Assembly: GCA_021783095.1 (NCBI GenBank)
Contig: JAJXUG010000028.1
Location: 1 to 51,470, forward strand
Length of the DNA stretch: 51,470 bases
Direction: 5' to 3'
Source of the DNA: Chloroflexota bacterium
Lineage (GTDB): Bacteria > Chloroflexota > Limnocylindria > Limnocylindrales > CSP1-4
A program made the translations under genes and the position numbers. The notes under the pieces are model-generated. The model was given only the letters and a program-made list of their open reading frames with translations. It had not been told where the DNA came from and ran no database searches. Below are positions 1-9,413 of the stretch, piece after piece. Numbering within the stretch: position 1 is the first letter of the stretch; the number at the start of each line of letters is the position of its first letter.

Positions 1-1345
1 TCTCGCCTCGGCCGATCGGCGCCCCGGCTGAGGGTCGCGCGGCGCGCTCGCCCTGGGGCTTGGCATGCGTCGCCGGAGCCGGGCGAGCGCCGCTGCGGGG
101 CGCTGAGCGGTGCCGCGCGTCGCCTGAGCGGTGTCCCGGGTCGCCGGACCTCACGCGGATGGGCTCTGCGCGGACGGACCGGTCGGGTTCGAAGCCGGCG
201 ACGAGCTCGGACGGCAGCGGTCGCCGGAGCAGGCGCTGGATGTCACGGAGCAGTTCGTTCTCGTCGATGCAGACCAGCGACACCGCCCGGCCGCCGACAC
301 CCGCGCGGCCCGTGCGGCCGATCCGGTGCACGTAGTCCGACGCCACCATCGGCAGCTCGAAGTTGACGACGTGGGGCAGGGCCTCGATGTCGATGCCCCG
401 GGCGGCGATGTCGGTCGCGACCAGGATGCCCACCCGCCCCGACTTGAAGTCGTCGAGGGCCCGGATGCGCTGGCCCTGGCTCTTGTTGCCGTGGATGGCG
501 GCGGCGCCGATCCCGTCTCGGCCGAGCTGTTCGGCGAGGCGGTTCGCGCCGTGCTTGGTGCGGGTGAACACGAGGGCCTGCGAGATGCGGCCCGACTTCA
601 CCAGGTGCGCGAGGAGCTCGCGCTTGCGCTCGCGGTCGACCGGGATGACCAGCTGGTCCACGAGCTCGGCTGCCGTGTTGCGCGGCGCGACGTCGACGGT
701 CGCCGGGCTGAGGAGCAGGCCCTCGGCGAGCCCGCGGATGTCGTCGGAGAATGTCGCCGAGAACAGCAGGCTCTGGCGCTTCGCGGGGAGCAGGGCCATG
801 ACCCGGCGGATGTCCCGGATGAAGCCCATGTCGAGCATGCGGTCCGCCTCGTCGAGCACGAGGACCTCGACCCTCGAGAGGTCGATCGTCCGCTGCGTGA
901 CGTGGTCGAGCAGGCGACCGGGCGTGGCGACCACGATCGGCGTGCCGGCGCGGAGCGCGCGGGCCTGGGGCTCGAAGCCGACGCCGCCGTAGATCGCGAC
1001 CGACCGCATCGGCCGGTGGCGGCCGTAGGTTCGGAAGCTCTCCTCCACCTGGAGCGCGAGCTCGCGGGTGGGGGTGAGGACGAGCGCCCGGACATGCGGG
1101 CGCGCGGCCTTCGAGTGGACGGACGGGGCGAAGCCGGCCTGGGGGTCGCTGGCGTGGAGCCGCTGGAGCAGCGGGAGCACGAAGGCGGCGGTCTTGCCGG
1201 TGCCGGTCTGGGCGCCGGCGAGCAGGTCGCGGCCGGCGAGGACGAGTGGGATCGCCTGGCGCTGCACGGGCGTGGGCTCTGTGTAGCCCTCGTCAGCAAC
1301 AGCGCGCAGGTACTCCGGGGCCAGCCCGAGGCTGTCAAACGTCAT
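1..1345 (-). CDS. DEAD-box ATP-dependent RNA helicase (RhlE-like), 3' end cut by window edge
   Basis: Reading leftward from the ATG at 1345, the frame is open to the window edge (about 448 codons). It begins with a Q motif ([13 protein letters not shown], residues 21-33) and Walker A AQTGTGKT (45-52). The order PTRELA, DEAD ([11 protein letters not shown]), LFSAT and [10 protein letters not shown] follows, so both RecA lobes are present. After the second lobe comes a basic, low-complexity Arg/Pro/Ala/Gly tail, usual for RhlE/CsdA-type helicases, and this tail runs off the window. The family unwinds short RNA duplexes in ribosome assembly and mRNA decay. It is divergent from mutY. A TACTCT hexamer at 1477-1472 on this strand could be its -10. 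The exact subfamily is uncertain. Confidence 0.95.
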   Translation of the reverse strand, partial: MTFDSLGLAPEYLRAVADEGYTEPTPVQRQAIPLVLAGRDLLAGAQTGTGKTAAFVLPLLQRLHASDPQAGFAPSVHSKAARPHVRALVLTPTRELALQVEESFRTYGRHRPMRSVAIYGGVGFEPQARALRAGTPIVVATPGRLLDHVTQRTIDLSRVEVLVLDEADRMLDMGFIRDIRRVMALLPAKRQSLLFSATFSDDIRGLAEGLLLSPATVDVAPRNTAAELVDQLVIPVDRERKRELLAHLVKSGRISQALVFTRTKHGANRLAEQLGRDGIGAAAIHGNKSQGQRIRALDDFKSGRVGILVATDIAARGIDIEALPHVVNFELPMVASDYVHRIGRTGRAGVGGRAVSLVCIDENELLRDIQRLLRRPLPSELVAGFEPDRSVRAEPIRVRSGDPGHRSGDARHRSAPRSGARPAPATHAKPQGERAARPSAGAPIGRGE

Positions 1346-1572
1346 GAGGTGATGCGCTCCTGGGGCCCTCCCGCCTGTGTGCGGGGCCCGGTCAGGGCGA
1401 CAAGTGGATCGGGGTCGGACGGCGGGAACCGTGGACGCAGACCGGGGCGCCCATCGAGCACGAAGGTCACAAGAGTACCGCATCGACCAAGATCAGGCTT
1501 CCCGCCGCCACTGGCCGAGCGTTCGACGGCGAGCCTGCGCGGCTGCCGCACCCCCGGGCGAACCCGTCGACA

Positions 1573-1584
1573 TACCCTTGCGCG
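1573..1584 (+). promoter_or_regulatory. -10 hexamer of a leaderless promoter for mutY
   Basis: TACCCT (1573-1578) is followed by exactly six bases and then the GTG start. No Shine-Dalgarno sequence can fit. The geometry matches a -10 box whose transcript starts at the start codon, and the same spacing recurs at 2644, 13752 and 15691. Confidence 0.6.
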
Positions 1585-2496
1585 GTGTCCAGGCCCGCCG
1601 ATGCCGACGCCCTCGTCCCGCCCGCCCTCCGCGAGGCGGTCCTCGCGTGGTACAGCGCCAACGGCCGGCCGCTCGCGTTCCGCGCCGCCGCCGACCCCTA
1701 TGCGGTGCTCGTGTCCGAGGTCATGGCCCAGCAGACGCAGGCAGAGCGGGCAGGTGACGCTTGGGTCGCCTTCATGGCGCGCTGGCCGACGGTGGCCGAC
1801 CTCGCGGCCGCGCCCGTGAGCGACGTCCTTCGAGCCTGGGCCGGCCTGGGCTACAACCGGCGGGCGCTGGCGCTCCACCGCGCGGCGCGGGCGATCGTCG
1901 ACCAGCATCGGGGCCAGGTCCCCGACGACCTCGCGGCCCTCGAGGCGCTGCCGGGCGTTGGGCGGTACACCGCGCGGGCGGTGGCGGCGATCGCCTTCGG
2001 GCGCCCGGTGGGGGCCGTGGACACGAACGTGCGGCGCGTCCTCGGGCGGGTTGCCGGCGGGGATTGCGCGCCGCTCGCGGCAGGTGCCATGCAGGCGCTG
2101 GCGGACGCCGTCGTGCCCGAAGGAAGGGCCGCGGCATGGACCCACGCGCTGATGGACCTCGGAGCCGGCCCCTGCGCCCGGGGGGAGCCACGCTGCGGCC
2201 AGTGCCCGGCCAGTGACTGGTGCCGATACGCGGCGGGGAAGCGGACGCCCGACGCACCATCGCCGCCGGCCCGGCGGGACCCCTCCCCGTCGTTCCCCTC
2301 GACCAACCGCTGGCTCCGGGGCCGCGTGCTCGATCGCGCCCGCGGGGCGGTCGATGGCGCCTGGCGCGGCTACGCCGACGCGATCGGGAGCCACCCTGCG
2401 GCCGCCGTGCGGGAGGCGGTCCTCGCGCTCGCGGGCGAGGGCCTCCTCGAGGCCAGGGAGACGCCCGAGGGCCTGGAGGCGAGACTGCCCTCCTGA
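1585..2496 (+). CDS. mutY: A/G-specific adenine DNA glycosylase MutY (short form)
   Basis: 303 aa, GTG start fixed by the leaderless promoter just upstream. MutY removes adenine mispaired with 8-oxoguanine. The catalytic Glu (VSEVMAQQTQ, Glu45) is present, as is the helix-hairpin-helix LPGVGRYTA (122-130) and the catalytic Asp in AVDTNVRRV (Asp146). The [4Fe-4S] loop has Cys 197, 204, 207 and 213 with C-X6-C-X2-C-X5-C spacing. About 90 residues follow the cluster. That is shorter than the Nudix-like 8-oxoG-recognition domain of E. coli MutY (350 aa), as in many actinobacterial-type MutY proteins. The motif reads MAQQTQ rather than the usual MLQQTQ. Confidence 0.95.
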   Translation: MSRPADADALVPPALREAVLAWYSANGRPLAFRAAADPYAVLVSEVMAQQTQAERAGDAWVAFMARWPTVADLAAAPVSDVLRAWAGLGYNRRALALHRAARAIVDQHRGQVPDDLAALEALPGVGRYTARAVAAIAFGRPVGAVDTNVRRVLGRVAGGDCAPLAAGAMQALADAVVPEGRAAAWTHALMDLGAGPCARGEPRCGQCPASDWCRYAAGKRTPDAPSPPARRDPSPSFPSTNRWLRGRVLDRARGAVDGAWRGYADAIGSHPAAAVREAVLALAGEGLLEARETPEGLEARLPS

Positions 2497-2643
2497 GGAC
2501 AGGGGCTCCTGGACGACCACCGGATCGGGTGCCGGCGCCGTGTCGTTCGGCAGGGTCCGGGTTCGACGCATGTCCCGAGGAGGCCTGTCCGCGCCGGGGT
2601 TCGGCGATGGCCGCCGGCACAGGTGGGTGCAAACAAGGCACGG

Positions 2644-2655
2644 TACCCTTCACGC
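2644..2655 (+). promoter_or_regulatory. -10 hexamer of a leaderless promoter for nnrE
   Basis: TACCCT (2644-2649), six bases, then GTG at 2656. Same hexamer and spacing as in front of mutY. Confidence 0.55.
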
Positions 2656-3438
2656 GTGCCTTCCCGGAACCGCCCTCTCCCCGGCGACGACCCCGACCTG
2701 GCCACGCTCTCGCTCGACGAGCTGGAGCTGCGCTGGGCCGACACCGCTGCGCGCGGGGCGATCTCCGCCGAGTCGATGACGGGCGCCGACCGGAAGGCCC
2801 AGGCGCTCGGCGTCGCGAGCGAGACGCTCATGGAGCACGCGGGGACCGCCGTGGCAGCCGCCGCCCACGCGCTGCTCGTCCACAACAACCGCGAGGGTCG
2901 GCCGGTGCTCGTCTTCGGGGGCCCGGGCAACAACGGCGGCGACGGCTTCGTCGCCGCGCGGCGGCTGGCCGCCTGGGGCGTCCCCGTGATCGCGGTGCTG
3001 GTCTCCGGCGTCGAGCGCCCCGGCACGCCCGATGCGGCGCGCAACTGGAAGCGCCTGGACGGCCTCGCGGGCGTGACCCTGATCCACGCCCCCGTCGCCC
3101 GCGACGTCGCCATCCTGGGGCAGGGCATCGACAAGGCCGGGATCATCGTGGACGCGCTGCTGGGCACCGGCGTCCGGGGCCGCCTCCGCGAGCCGGTCCG
3201 CGCCGCGGTCGAGGTCATCCAGCACGCCCGCGACGGGGGCACGCCGGTGCTCGCGGTGGACACGCCGACCGCGCTCGACCTGACGTCGGGCGAGCCGTCC
3301 GACCCGGTCGTCCGAGCCGACCTGACCGTCACCTTCCACCGGCCGAAGCTGGGCCTCCAGACGAAGCTCGGGCGTGCGCTGGCGGGGCGCGTCCTCGTGG
3401 CGCCGATCGGCATCCCGGTCGCGGCGGACCGGGGCTGA
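2656..3438 (+). CDS. nnrE: NAD(P)H-hydrate epimerase (YjeF N-terminal domain)
   Basis: 260 aa from the GTG set by the leaderless promoter; an in-frame upstream start at 2623 is less likely. The enzyme epimerises damaged NAD(P)HX so a dehydratase can repair it. Visible motifs are GGPGNNGGDGFVAARRL (nucleotide-binding Rossmann turn), VDALLGTGVRG and the catalytic-Asp region AVDTPTALDLTSGE. The partner ADP-dependent dehydratase domain (YjeF C-terminal) is not fused and is not in this window. It ends 9 bases before the next small membrane gene and probably shares a transcript with it and glpD. Confidence 0.88.
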   Translation: MPSRNRPLPGDDPDLATLSLDELELRWADTAARGAISAESMTGADRKAQALGVASETLMEHAGTAVAAAAHALLVHNNREGRPVLVFGGPGNNGGDGFVAARRLAAWGVPVIAVLVSGVERPGTPDAARNWKRLDGLAGVTLIHAPVARDVAILGQGIDKAGIIVDALLGTGVRGRLREPVRAAVEVIQHARDGGTPVLAVDTPTALDLTSGEPSDPVVRADLTVTFHRPKLGLQTKLGRALAGRVLVAPIGIPVAADRG

Positions 3439-3447
3439 GCGCCGACC

Positions 3448-3672
3448 ATGCCTGACCGCCTGCCCGCCGCATCGTCCCGCCAGCCCGGCCTGCGCGAGGT
3501 CCTGCTCGTCGCGGCGCTGGTCGTCGCGGTGGTCCTGGCCGCTGACGCCCTCACCAACGTCCTCCCGACTGACGTCCAGAACGTCGTCGTCCACACCCCC
3601 CTCGCGATCGGGGTGCTCGTCCTCGGCACCGCGATCGTCCTGTGGCGCATCCTGCGCGCGCCCAAACCCTGA
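3448..3672 (+). CDS. Small membrane protein with two predicted TM helices
   Basis: 74 aa. Two hydrophobic stretches (about residues 18-34 and 50-67) are joined by a short loop, with a positively charged end (WRILRAPKP). I recognise no family. It lies 9 bases after nnrE and 9 bases before glpD, so all three are likely co-transcribed. Its function cannot be told from sequence alone. Confidence 0.6.
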   Translation: MPDRLPAASSRQPGLREVLLVAALVVAVVLAADALTNVLPTDVQNVVVHTPLAIGVLVLGTAIVLWRILRAPKP

Positions 3673-3681
3673 GGCCCCGCC

Positions 3682-5340
3682 ATGACCCAAGCGCCGTCGC
3701 CCGCCACCAGCGCCTCCCGCCCGCCCCTCGCCGCGCGAGGCACAGACCTCGAGCAGCTGGGCCGCGAGACGTGGGACGTGCTGATCGTCGGCGGCGGGAT
3801 CGTCGGCTGCGGCGCCCTCCTCGACGCGGCGAGCCGCGGGCTGCGGGCCGCGCTCATCGAGCAGGACGACGTTGCGGTGGGGACCTCATCGCGGTCGTCG
3901 CGGCTCATCCACGGCGGGCTCCGCTACCTCGAGCAGTTCCACGTCGGCCTGGTTCGCGAGGCGCTCCACGAGCGGGCCCGGCTCCTCGAGCTCGCGCCGC
4001 ACCTCGTCCGCCTCGAGCGGTTCCTGTTTCCGCTCTACGGGCGCCCGGTGATCACCCGCTCCTTCTTCCAGGCCGGGCTCACCCTGTACGACCTGCTCGG
4101 GTCGGCGAAATCGGGCGGCCGCCACCACCACCTCTCGGTCGAGGGCGCGCTCGAGGTCGCGCCCGGTTTGCATCGGCCCGGCCTCCAGGGCGCGATGCTC
4201 TACAGCGACGGCATGGAGGACGACGCCCGCTACACGCTCGCGGTGCTCCGGACCGCGCGCCGCGAGGGCGGCCTGGCCGTCACGCGCGTGCGAGCGGTGC
4301 ATGCGTTGCGCGAGGGCGAGCGAATCGCCGGCGCCACGGTCCGCGACGAGCTCACGGGCGCCGAGTTCGACGTGCGGGCCACCACCGTGCTCGACGCGAC
4401 CGGCGTCTGGGGCTCCAGGCCCGACCGCCCGTTCGGCGGCGAGAGGGCAACGTTCAACGTCCTGCCGTCGCGCGGCACCCACATCGTCGTCCCGCGCGAG
4501 CGGATCCCGGTCAAGACCGGGGTCACGATTCGCGTGCCCGGCAAGGTGGCGTTCATGGTCCCGTGGCCGCGCCACTGGGTCATCGGCACGACCGACGAGC
4601 CGTTCAAGGGACCGGTTGACCGTCCGTCCGCGAGCGGCGCCGAGGTGGACAAGATCCTGGCCGCGCTCAACGGCGCCTTCGACGCCAACGTCACCCGCGC
4701 CGACATCGTGGGGACCTTCGCCGGGCTGCGCCCGCTGATCGCGCCCTCGGGCGCCAGCTCGACCGTCAAGGTGTCGCGCGAGCACAAGGTGGCGGTCGAG
4801 GACCGCGGGCTCGTCCGGATCAGCGGCGGCAAGTACACGACGTACCGCCTGATGGCGCGCGATGCGATCGACGCGGTGCTGGGCGACGACGCGAAGGACC
4901 GCCCGAGCGGGACGGCGGAGCTGCCGATCATCGGCGCCGCGCCCAGAGCCGAACTGGACGCGCTCGCCGCGCGCCTTGCCCACGAGCCCGGGATGGACGC
5001 GGAGGCCGCGCAGTCGCTGGTCGACCGGCACGGCACCGAGGCGGTCGAGGTGCTGGCGATGGGTCGCGGGCGCGATCTCGTCAGGCCGCTGGTGGCCGGG
5101 CACCCGTTCCTCGAGGCCGAGGTGGCGTGGGCGGCCGAGCGCGAGCTGGCGATGGCCCTGGACGACATCATGACCCGACGCATGCGGCTCTCGATGACCC
5201 TGCCCGACCGCGGGGCCGGCATTGCGCCCCGGGTCGCCGAGCTCGTGGGCGGGGTCCTCGGCTGGGGCGCGGAACGCCGCGCCTCGGAGGTCACGGGCTA
5301 CCTCGAGGGGGCCCACCGCGAGTTCGACGTCCCCGCGTAG
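3682..5340 (+). CDS. glpD: Aerobic glycerol-3-phosphate dehydrogenase (FAD)
   Basis: 552 aa, the usual length for GlpD. It oxidises glycerol-3-phosphate to dihydroxyacetone phosphate and passes electrons to quinone at the membrane. The FAD dinucleotide fold (VLIVGGGIVGCG, near residue 33) is followed by the family signature SSRSSRLIHGGLRYLEQF, and SGGKYTTYRLMA lies before the C-terminal helical domain. No glycerol kinase or facilitator gene is nearby, so the substrate may come from lipid turnover. The start is the ATG at 3682. Confidence 0.94.
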   Translation: MTQAPSPATSASRPPLAARGTDLEQLGRETWDVLIVGGGIVGCGALLDAASRGLRAALIEQDDVAVGTSSRSSRLIHGGLRYLEQFHVGLVREALHERARLLELAPHLVRLERFLFPLYGRPVITRSFFQAGLTLYDLLGSAKSGGRHHHLSVEGALEVAPGLHRPGLQGAMLYSDGMEDDARYTLAVLRTARREGGLAVTRVRAVHALREGERIAGATVRDELTGAEFDVRATTVLDATGVWGSRPDRPFGGERATFNVLPSRGTHIVVPRERIPVKTGVTIRVPGKVAFMVPWPRHWVIGTTDEPFKGPVDRPSASGAEVDKILAALNGAFDANVTRADIVGTFAGLRPLIAPSGASSTVKVSREHKVAVEDRGLVRISGGKYTTYRLMARDAIDAVLGDDAKDRPSGTAELPIIGAAPRAELDALAARLAHEPGMDAEAAQSLVDRHGTEAVEVLAMGRGRDLVRPLVAGHPFLEAEVAWAAERELAMALDDIMTRRMRLSMTLPDRGAGIAPRVAELVGGVLGWGAERRASEVTGYLEGAHREFDVPA

Positions 5341-5427
5341 CCGACCTCCGTGGCGTGCGGAAAACGGTCGTCCCGGCCGGGTTCCACACGCCTGAAATTG
5401 GGTATCGCCACGCCCGACGATTGAGGG

Positions 5428-5551
5428 TAGAGTGCGGCTGCGCGTACCCGCGCGCAGCTCACACCCGTTCGCACGCCCGACGCCTTGGTCTCCTCCGGAT
5501 TTTGCTCGAGGGCCTGGTCTAGAAGCGGCGACAACTGGAGGAGATCGGCAC
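5428..5551 (+). promoter_or_regulatory. Promoter and structured 5' leader of the zinc-ribbon gene
   Basis: TAGAGT (5428-5433) is a plausible -10. The inferred leader of about 110 bases begins with a hairpin, CTGCGCG/CGCGCAG, at 5438-5457. It ends in a strong Shine-Dalgarno GGAGGAG (5537-5543) eight bases before the GTG at 5552. Confidence 0.45.
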
Positions 5552-5947
5552 GTGGCCGACAAGACCTTGACCTGTTCCGACTGCGGAATGGAATTCGCGT
5601 TTACGGAGCGAGAACAGGCCTTCTACGCCGAGAAGGGTTTCTCGGAGCCCCGTCGCTGCCCGTCCTGCCGCGCCAGCCGCAAAGCCGCCCGCTCGGGCGG
5701 TGACAGCAGCTTCGGCGCCGGCTCGTACTCGGCTGGCAGCGGCTACGACTCCGGGTACGGCGGCGGCGGCGGCTATTCCGCCGGCGGCTACGGCGGCGGG
5801 GGCTTCGGCAACCGCAGCAGCGGGCCGCGCGAGATGTTCACCGCGACCTGCAGCAGCTGCGGTCGCGAGGCTCGCGTCCCGTTCCGCCCCACCAACGGCA
5901 AGCCGGTCTACTGCTCGGACTGCTTCCGCTCCCAGCGCGGCGGCTGA
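5552..5947 (+). CDS. Zinc-ribbon / CxxC protein with Gly-Tyr-Ser-rich linker
   Basis: 131 aa from GTG 5552, chosen because GGAGGAG precedes it. The N-terminal domain has two CxxC pairs (CSDCGMEF ... CPSC) like the probable zinc-ribbon family. The middle is a low-complexity linker rich in Gly, Tyr and Ser. The C-terminal domain has a second pair set (CSSCGREARVPF ... YCSDCF). Such proteins are common, highly expressed and poorly characterised in Chloroflexota and relatives; nucleic-acid binding is inferred. It is monocistronic, with its own leader and a strong terminator at 5964. Confidence 0.85.
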   Translation: MADKTLTCSDCGMEFAFTEREQAFYAEKGFSEPRRCPSCRASRKAARSGGDSSFGAGSYSAGSGYDSGYGGGGGYSAGGYGGGGFGNRSSGPREMFTATCSSCGREARVPFRPTNGKPVYCSDCFRSQRGG

Positions 5948-5963
5948 GCTCGAGCTCGCACGA

Positions 5964-5992
5964 CCGGGCCGCGATCCCGCGGCCCGGTTTCG
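5964..5992 (+). terminator. Rho-independent terminator of the zinc-ribbon gene
   Basis: A perfect 10-bp stem, CCGGGCCGCG/CGCGGCCCGG, with loop ATCC, followed by TTTCG, 17 bases after the stop codon. Confidence 0.75.
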
Positions 5993-6093
5993 CGTTCATG
6001 GGGGGGCTGACGCCACGCCCACTCTCGCCGCCCGAGGGGCGGCGAGCGCGCCGGGACCCGGGCACACGGACGCACGCCCGCGGATGGCGCGCC

Positions 6094-6663
6094 TCAATCC
6101 CCTGAGATCGGCAGCACCATCTCGACCGTGCGCGGCTGGGGCGCAGCCGGCTCGACGGCTGGAACGGGCGTCAGGCGGAACCCGTGGCGCGCGTAGAGGC
6201 GCTGCGCGCGCACGTTCGGTGTCATCACCCGCAGGACCAGCCGCTCGGCGCCCGCGGCCCGCGCCTCGCCGATGCAGCGTCGGATCAGGGCGTCGCTCAC
6301 CCCGTGCTGCCGGCCGCGCAGTCCCGACGCCACCCAGACCCACGAGACCTTGAGGGTCCGCAGGTCGTCCTCGATCGGGCGGACCGCGGAGAGGCCCACG
6401 TCACGGCCATCGACCACCGCCACGAGGACCCGGTTGCCCGCGACCCTCCGCCGCCACTCCTCCTCGGCGACCTGCTCCTCGTCCTCGAGCCTGGTGCCGA
6501 ACGCGGTCGGGTCGGTCGAGAGCGTCGTGATGCGCAGGTCGCGCAGCCGGGCCCAGTCCCTCTCGTCGAGGCGCTCAATGCGCACGGGAGGCGGAGCGGT
6601 CGACGACGCACCCGCACCCGACCCGGATATGTCGGGGCTGGGATCGGATCGCGCCTGCGTCAT
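6094..6663 (-). CDS. GNAT-family N-acetyltransferase
   Basis: 189 aa from the ATG at 6663, which has GGAGG four bases upstream; a longer start at 6747 is possible. The acetyl-CoA-binding signature is seen as GLRGRQHGVSDALIRRC, followed by the usual beta-strand LVLRVMTPNVRAQRLYARHGF. The first 30 residues are Pro/Ser/Ala-rich and likely disordered. Substrate unknown. It is transcribed away from the lpdA operon, so the two share the 180-bp region between them. Confidence 0.85.
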   Translation of the reverse strand: MTQARSDPSPDISGSGAGASSTAPPPVRIERLDERDWARLRDLRITTLSTDPTAFGTRLEDEEQVAEEEWRRRVAGNRVLVAVVDGRDVGLSAVRPIEDDLRTLKVSWVWVASGLRGRQHGVSDALIRRCIGEARAAGAERLVLRVMTPNVRAQRLYARHGFRLTPVPAVEPAAPQPRTVEMVLPISGD

Positions 6664-6769
6664 GGAGCCTCCGTCAGGGCCGAGGGCGGTCGCCCCAGTC
6701 GCCCCAGTGTGCCGCGCGAGGGGCATCCGCGCAGGGTCGCCGGCCACGGGCCATCGCCGACGCCCGGTG

Positions 6770-6775
6770 TAGGAT
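6770..6775 (+). promoter_or_regulatory. Candidate -10 (TAGGAT) of the lpdA operon
   Basis: TAGGAT lies 71 bases before the lpdA start in the divergent gap. No clear -35 is visible. The leader ends with GGAGATC 11-14 bases before the ATG. Confidence 0.4.
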
Positions 6776-6846
6776 CGCGGCGTCGTCGTCCCGCACCGGC
6801 GTCAGGGCGCACGCCCGTCCCCCCCAGCACGGAGATCCCCCAAGTC

Positions 6847-8268
6847 ATGGCCGTCGGCTCGTCCAACTCGTTCGACCTGGTCGTCCTCGGCGCCGGCACC
6901 GGCGGCTACGCCGCGGCATTCAGGGCCTCCCAGCTGGGCCTGCGGGTCGCGCTGGTGGACGAGGGCAGGATCGGCGGGACGTGCCTCCACCGCGGCTGCA
7001 TCCCCACCAAGGCGCTGCTCGAGTCGGCGGCCGTCGCCCAGCGCGTCCGCCACGCGGCCGACTTCGGCGTCACCGTGCCCGGCGAGGCCGTCATCGACTA
7101 CGCCAAGGTCGCCCAGCGGCGCGACCAGGTGGTCAACCGGATGTGGAAGGGCCTCGGCAGCCTGGTCAAGAAGTACAACGTGACGTGGGTGCAGGGCCGG
7201 GGCCGGCTCGACGGCGCGCACAAGGTCCGGGTGAAGGGCGAGGACGGCAACGAGGTCGTCCTCGAGGCGACCGACGTCATCCTTGCCACCGGTTCGCGCG
7301 TCAAGTCGCTGCCGGGCATCACCCCCGACGGGAAGCGCATCGTGACCAGCGACGACGTCCTCAAGATGGAGTCGCTCCCCGCCAGCGCCATCGTCATCGG
7401 CGCGGGCGCGGTGGGGGTCGAGTTCGCCTCCTTCTACCACGACCTCGGCTCGACCGTCACCCTGCTCGAGTACCTGCCAGCGGTGGTCCCGCTCGAGGAC
7501 CGCGACGTGTCGAAGGAGCTCGAGCGCTCCTTCACGCGGCGCGGGATCAAGGTGATGACCAACGCGCGCTTCGACGCGGCATCAGTGGCGGCCGACGACG
7601 GCGGCGTGAGGATCACGGTCGGGCCCGACGGAGGCCAGGCGGAGGAGATCCGCGCCGAGGTGCTGCTGGTGGCCGCCGGGCGCGCGACGAACGTCGAGGA
7701 CGTCGGGCTCGAGACCACGTCGGCCGAGGTCGACCGGGGCATCGTCAAGGTCGACGGCCGGATGCGCACCCGCGAGGCCCACCTCTACGCCATCGGCGAC
7801 ATCGTGGGCGGGCTCCAGCTCGCGCACACCGCGGCGCACGAGGGGCTCATCGCCGCCAGCGTCATCGCCGGCGAGAGCGACGTCCACCCGATGGACTACG
7901 TCCGCCAGCCGCGCGCCACCTACTGCCGCCCCGAGATCGCGTCGGTGGGCCTCACCGAGCAGCAGTGCGAGGCGCAGGGCATCCCGGTCAAGATCGGCAA
8001 GGTCCCGTTCCAGGCCGTGGGCAAGGCGATCATCGGGGGCGAGTACGAGGGCTTCGCCAAGATCATCGGCCACGCCGAGACCGACGAGACGCTGGGCATC
8101 CACCTCATCGGCCCGCATGCCACGGACCTGATCGCCGAGGCGTCCCTGGCGCTGTTCCTCGAGGCCACGCCCTGGGAGATCGGCGCCGCGACGCATGCCC
8201 ACCCCACGTTGTCAGAGATCCTTGGCGAGACGGCCATGGCCGTGGACGGGCGATCGATCAACTTCTAG
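6847..8268 (+). CDS. lpdA: Dihydrolipoyl dehydrogenase (E3)
   Basis: 473 aa. It reoxidises the dihydrolipoyl group of E2 using FAD and NAD+. Seen: FAD-binding LGAGTGGYAAAF, the redox disulfide GGTCLHRGC (Cys46/Cys51), the NAD-binding segment VIGAGAVGVEFA, the second FAD motif YAIGDIVGG, and the C-terminal catalytic pair in HAHPTLSE. It is the first gene of the oxo-acid dehydrogenase operon. The E1-alpha gene starts 65 bases downstream. Confidence 0.95.
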   Translation: MAVGSSNSFDLVVLGAGTGGYAAAFRASQLGLRVALVDEGRIGGTCLHRGCIPTKALLESAAVAQRVRHAADFGVTVPGEAVIDYAKVAQRRDQVVNRMWKGLGSLVKKYNVTWVQGRGRLDGAHKVRVKGEDGNEVVLEATDVILATGSRVKSLPGITPDGKRIVTSDDVLKMESLPASAIVIGAGAVGVEFASFYHDLGSTVTLLEYLPAVVPLEDRDVSKELERSFTRRGIKVMTNARFDAASVAADDGGVRITVGPDGGQAEEIRAEVLLVAAGRATNVEDVGLETTSAEVDRGIVKVDGRMRTREAHLYAIGDIVGGLQLAHTAAHEGLIAASVIAGESDVHPMDYVRQPRATYCRPEIASVGLTEQQCEAQGIPVKIGKVPFQAVGKAIIGGEYEGFAKIIGHAETDETLGIHLIGPHATDLIAEASLALFLEATPWEIGAATHAHPTLSEILGETAMAVDGRSINF

Positions 8269-8333
8269 CGCATAGTCAGCGGGCAAACCACGACGGCCAT
8301 TCACCGCTGCGGCCGCGAGCCGGAGGAGGTGCG

Positions 8334-9413
8334 ATGACGATCACCGACCAGGAAGGCGGCAGGAAGGCGGGCCACCTTGCCGCCGAGTACGCGCTCGCGG
8401 ACTCGGACCTGCACGCGATGTACCGGACGATGGCGCTCGCGCGCGCGCTCGATGAGCGCATGTGGGTGCTCAACCGGTCGGGCCGGGCGCCGTTCGTGAT
8501 CAGCGGGCAGGGCCACGAGGGCGCGCAGGTGGGGATCGCGTGGCCGCTGCGCCGGGACCACGACTGGGTGGCGCCGTACTACCGCTCGATCGCCACGTGC
8601 CTCGTCGTCGGCATGACGCCGCGGGACCTCATGCTCGCGCAGTTCGCGCGCGCCTCGGACCCGAGCTCGGGCGGCCGCCAGATGCCGGGCCACTACGGCC
8701 ACCCCGGCCACCACGTGGTCTCCGTGTCGTCGCCGGTGGCGACCCAGATCCTCCACGCGGCGGGCATCGCGCTCGCGTCGCGCGTCCGCGGTCTCGACCA
8801 GGTGGCGATGGCGATCATGGGAGAGGGGAGCAGCAACCAGGGCGACGTCCACGAGGCGCTCAACTTCGCGGCGATCCACCGGCTGCCGATGGTCCTGGTC
8901 ATCGAGAACAACGGCTACGCGATCAGCGTCCCGGCGGCCAAGGAGCTGGCCGTGCAGGACGTTGCGGACCGCGCGTCGGGCTACGGCATCCCGGGTGTCG
9001 TGGTGGACGGGACCGACGTGCTGGCCTGCTACGCGGCGTCGCGCGAGGCCGTGGACCGGGCGCGGCGCGGCGAGGGACCCACGCTCATCGAGGCCAAGGT
9101 GACGCGGCTGACCGGCCACTCGTCGGACGACCAGCAGTCCAAGTACCGCTCGGCGTCAGAGCTGGCCGAGGGACTCACACGCGACCCGCTGCCGATCTTC
9201 CGGGCGCGTCTCCGAGAGGCGGGCGTGCTCGACGACGAGGCTGAGGCCGCGCTCGCCGCCGACGTGTCGGCCGCCGTGGAGGACGCCACGGCCTTCGCCG
9301 AGGCCGCTCCCGACCCCGAGCCGGCCGGCGCCCTGGACCACGTCTTCGGCGACGCGGCGGCGGGCGAACCGCACCCGCCCTGGCACCCGGCACCTGGTGG
9401 AGGGCCCGGCTGA
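8334..9413 (+). CDS. 2-oxo acid dehydrogenase E1 alpha subunit (branched-chain type)
   Basis: 359 aa, ATG after GGAGGAGG (8322-8329). It is the thiamine-diphosphate half of E1, which decarboxylates a 2-oxo acid. The ThDP motif is GEGSSNQGDVHEALNFA ... IENN, with GEG in place of the usual GDG. SGQGHEGAQVG, YYRSIA and GRQMPGHYG are typical of branched-chain 2-oxo-acid dehydrogenases rather than of the PdhA of pyruvate complexes. Substrate is therefore probably branched-chain 2-oxo acids, but pyruvate or acetoin cannot be excluded. The stop overlaps the E1-beta start (TGATG). Confidence 0.9.
   Translation: MTITDQEGGRKAGHLAAEYALADSDLHAMYRTMALARALDERMWVLNRSGRAPFVISGQGHEGAQVGIAWPLRRDHDWVAPYYRSIATCLVVGMTPRDLMLAQFARASDPSSGGRQMPGHYGHPGHHVVSVSSPVATQILHAAGIALASRVRGLDQVAMAIMGEGSSNQGDVHEALNFAAIHRLPMVLVIENNGYAISVPAAKELAVQDVADRASGYGIPGVVVDGTDVLACYAASREAVDRARRGEGPTLIEAKVTRLTGHSSDDQQSKYRSASELAEGLTRDPLPIFRARLREAGVLDDEAEAALAADVSAAVEDATAFAEAAPDPEPAGALDHVFGDAAAGEPHPPWHPAPGGGPG

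Noticed and set aside
131..1819. A 562-codon rightward open frame across the helicase and mutY
   Set aside because: It is antisense to a motif-complete helicase and out of frame with mutY; open only through GC bias.
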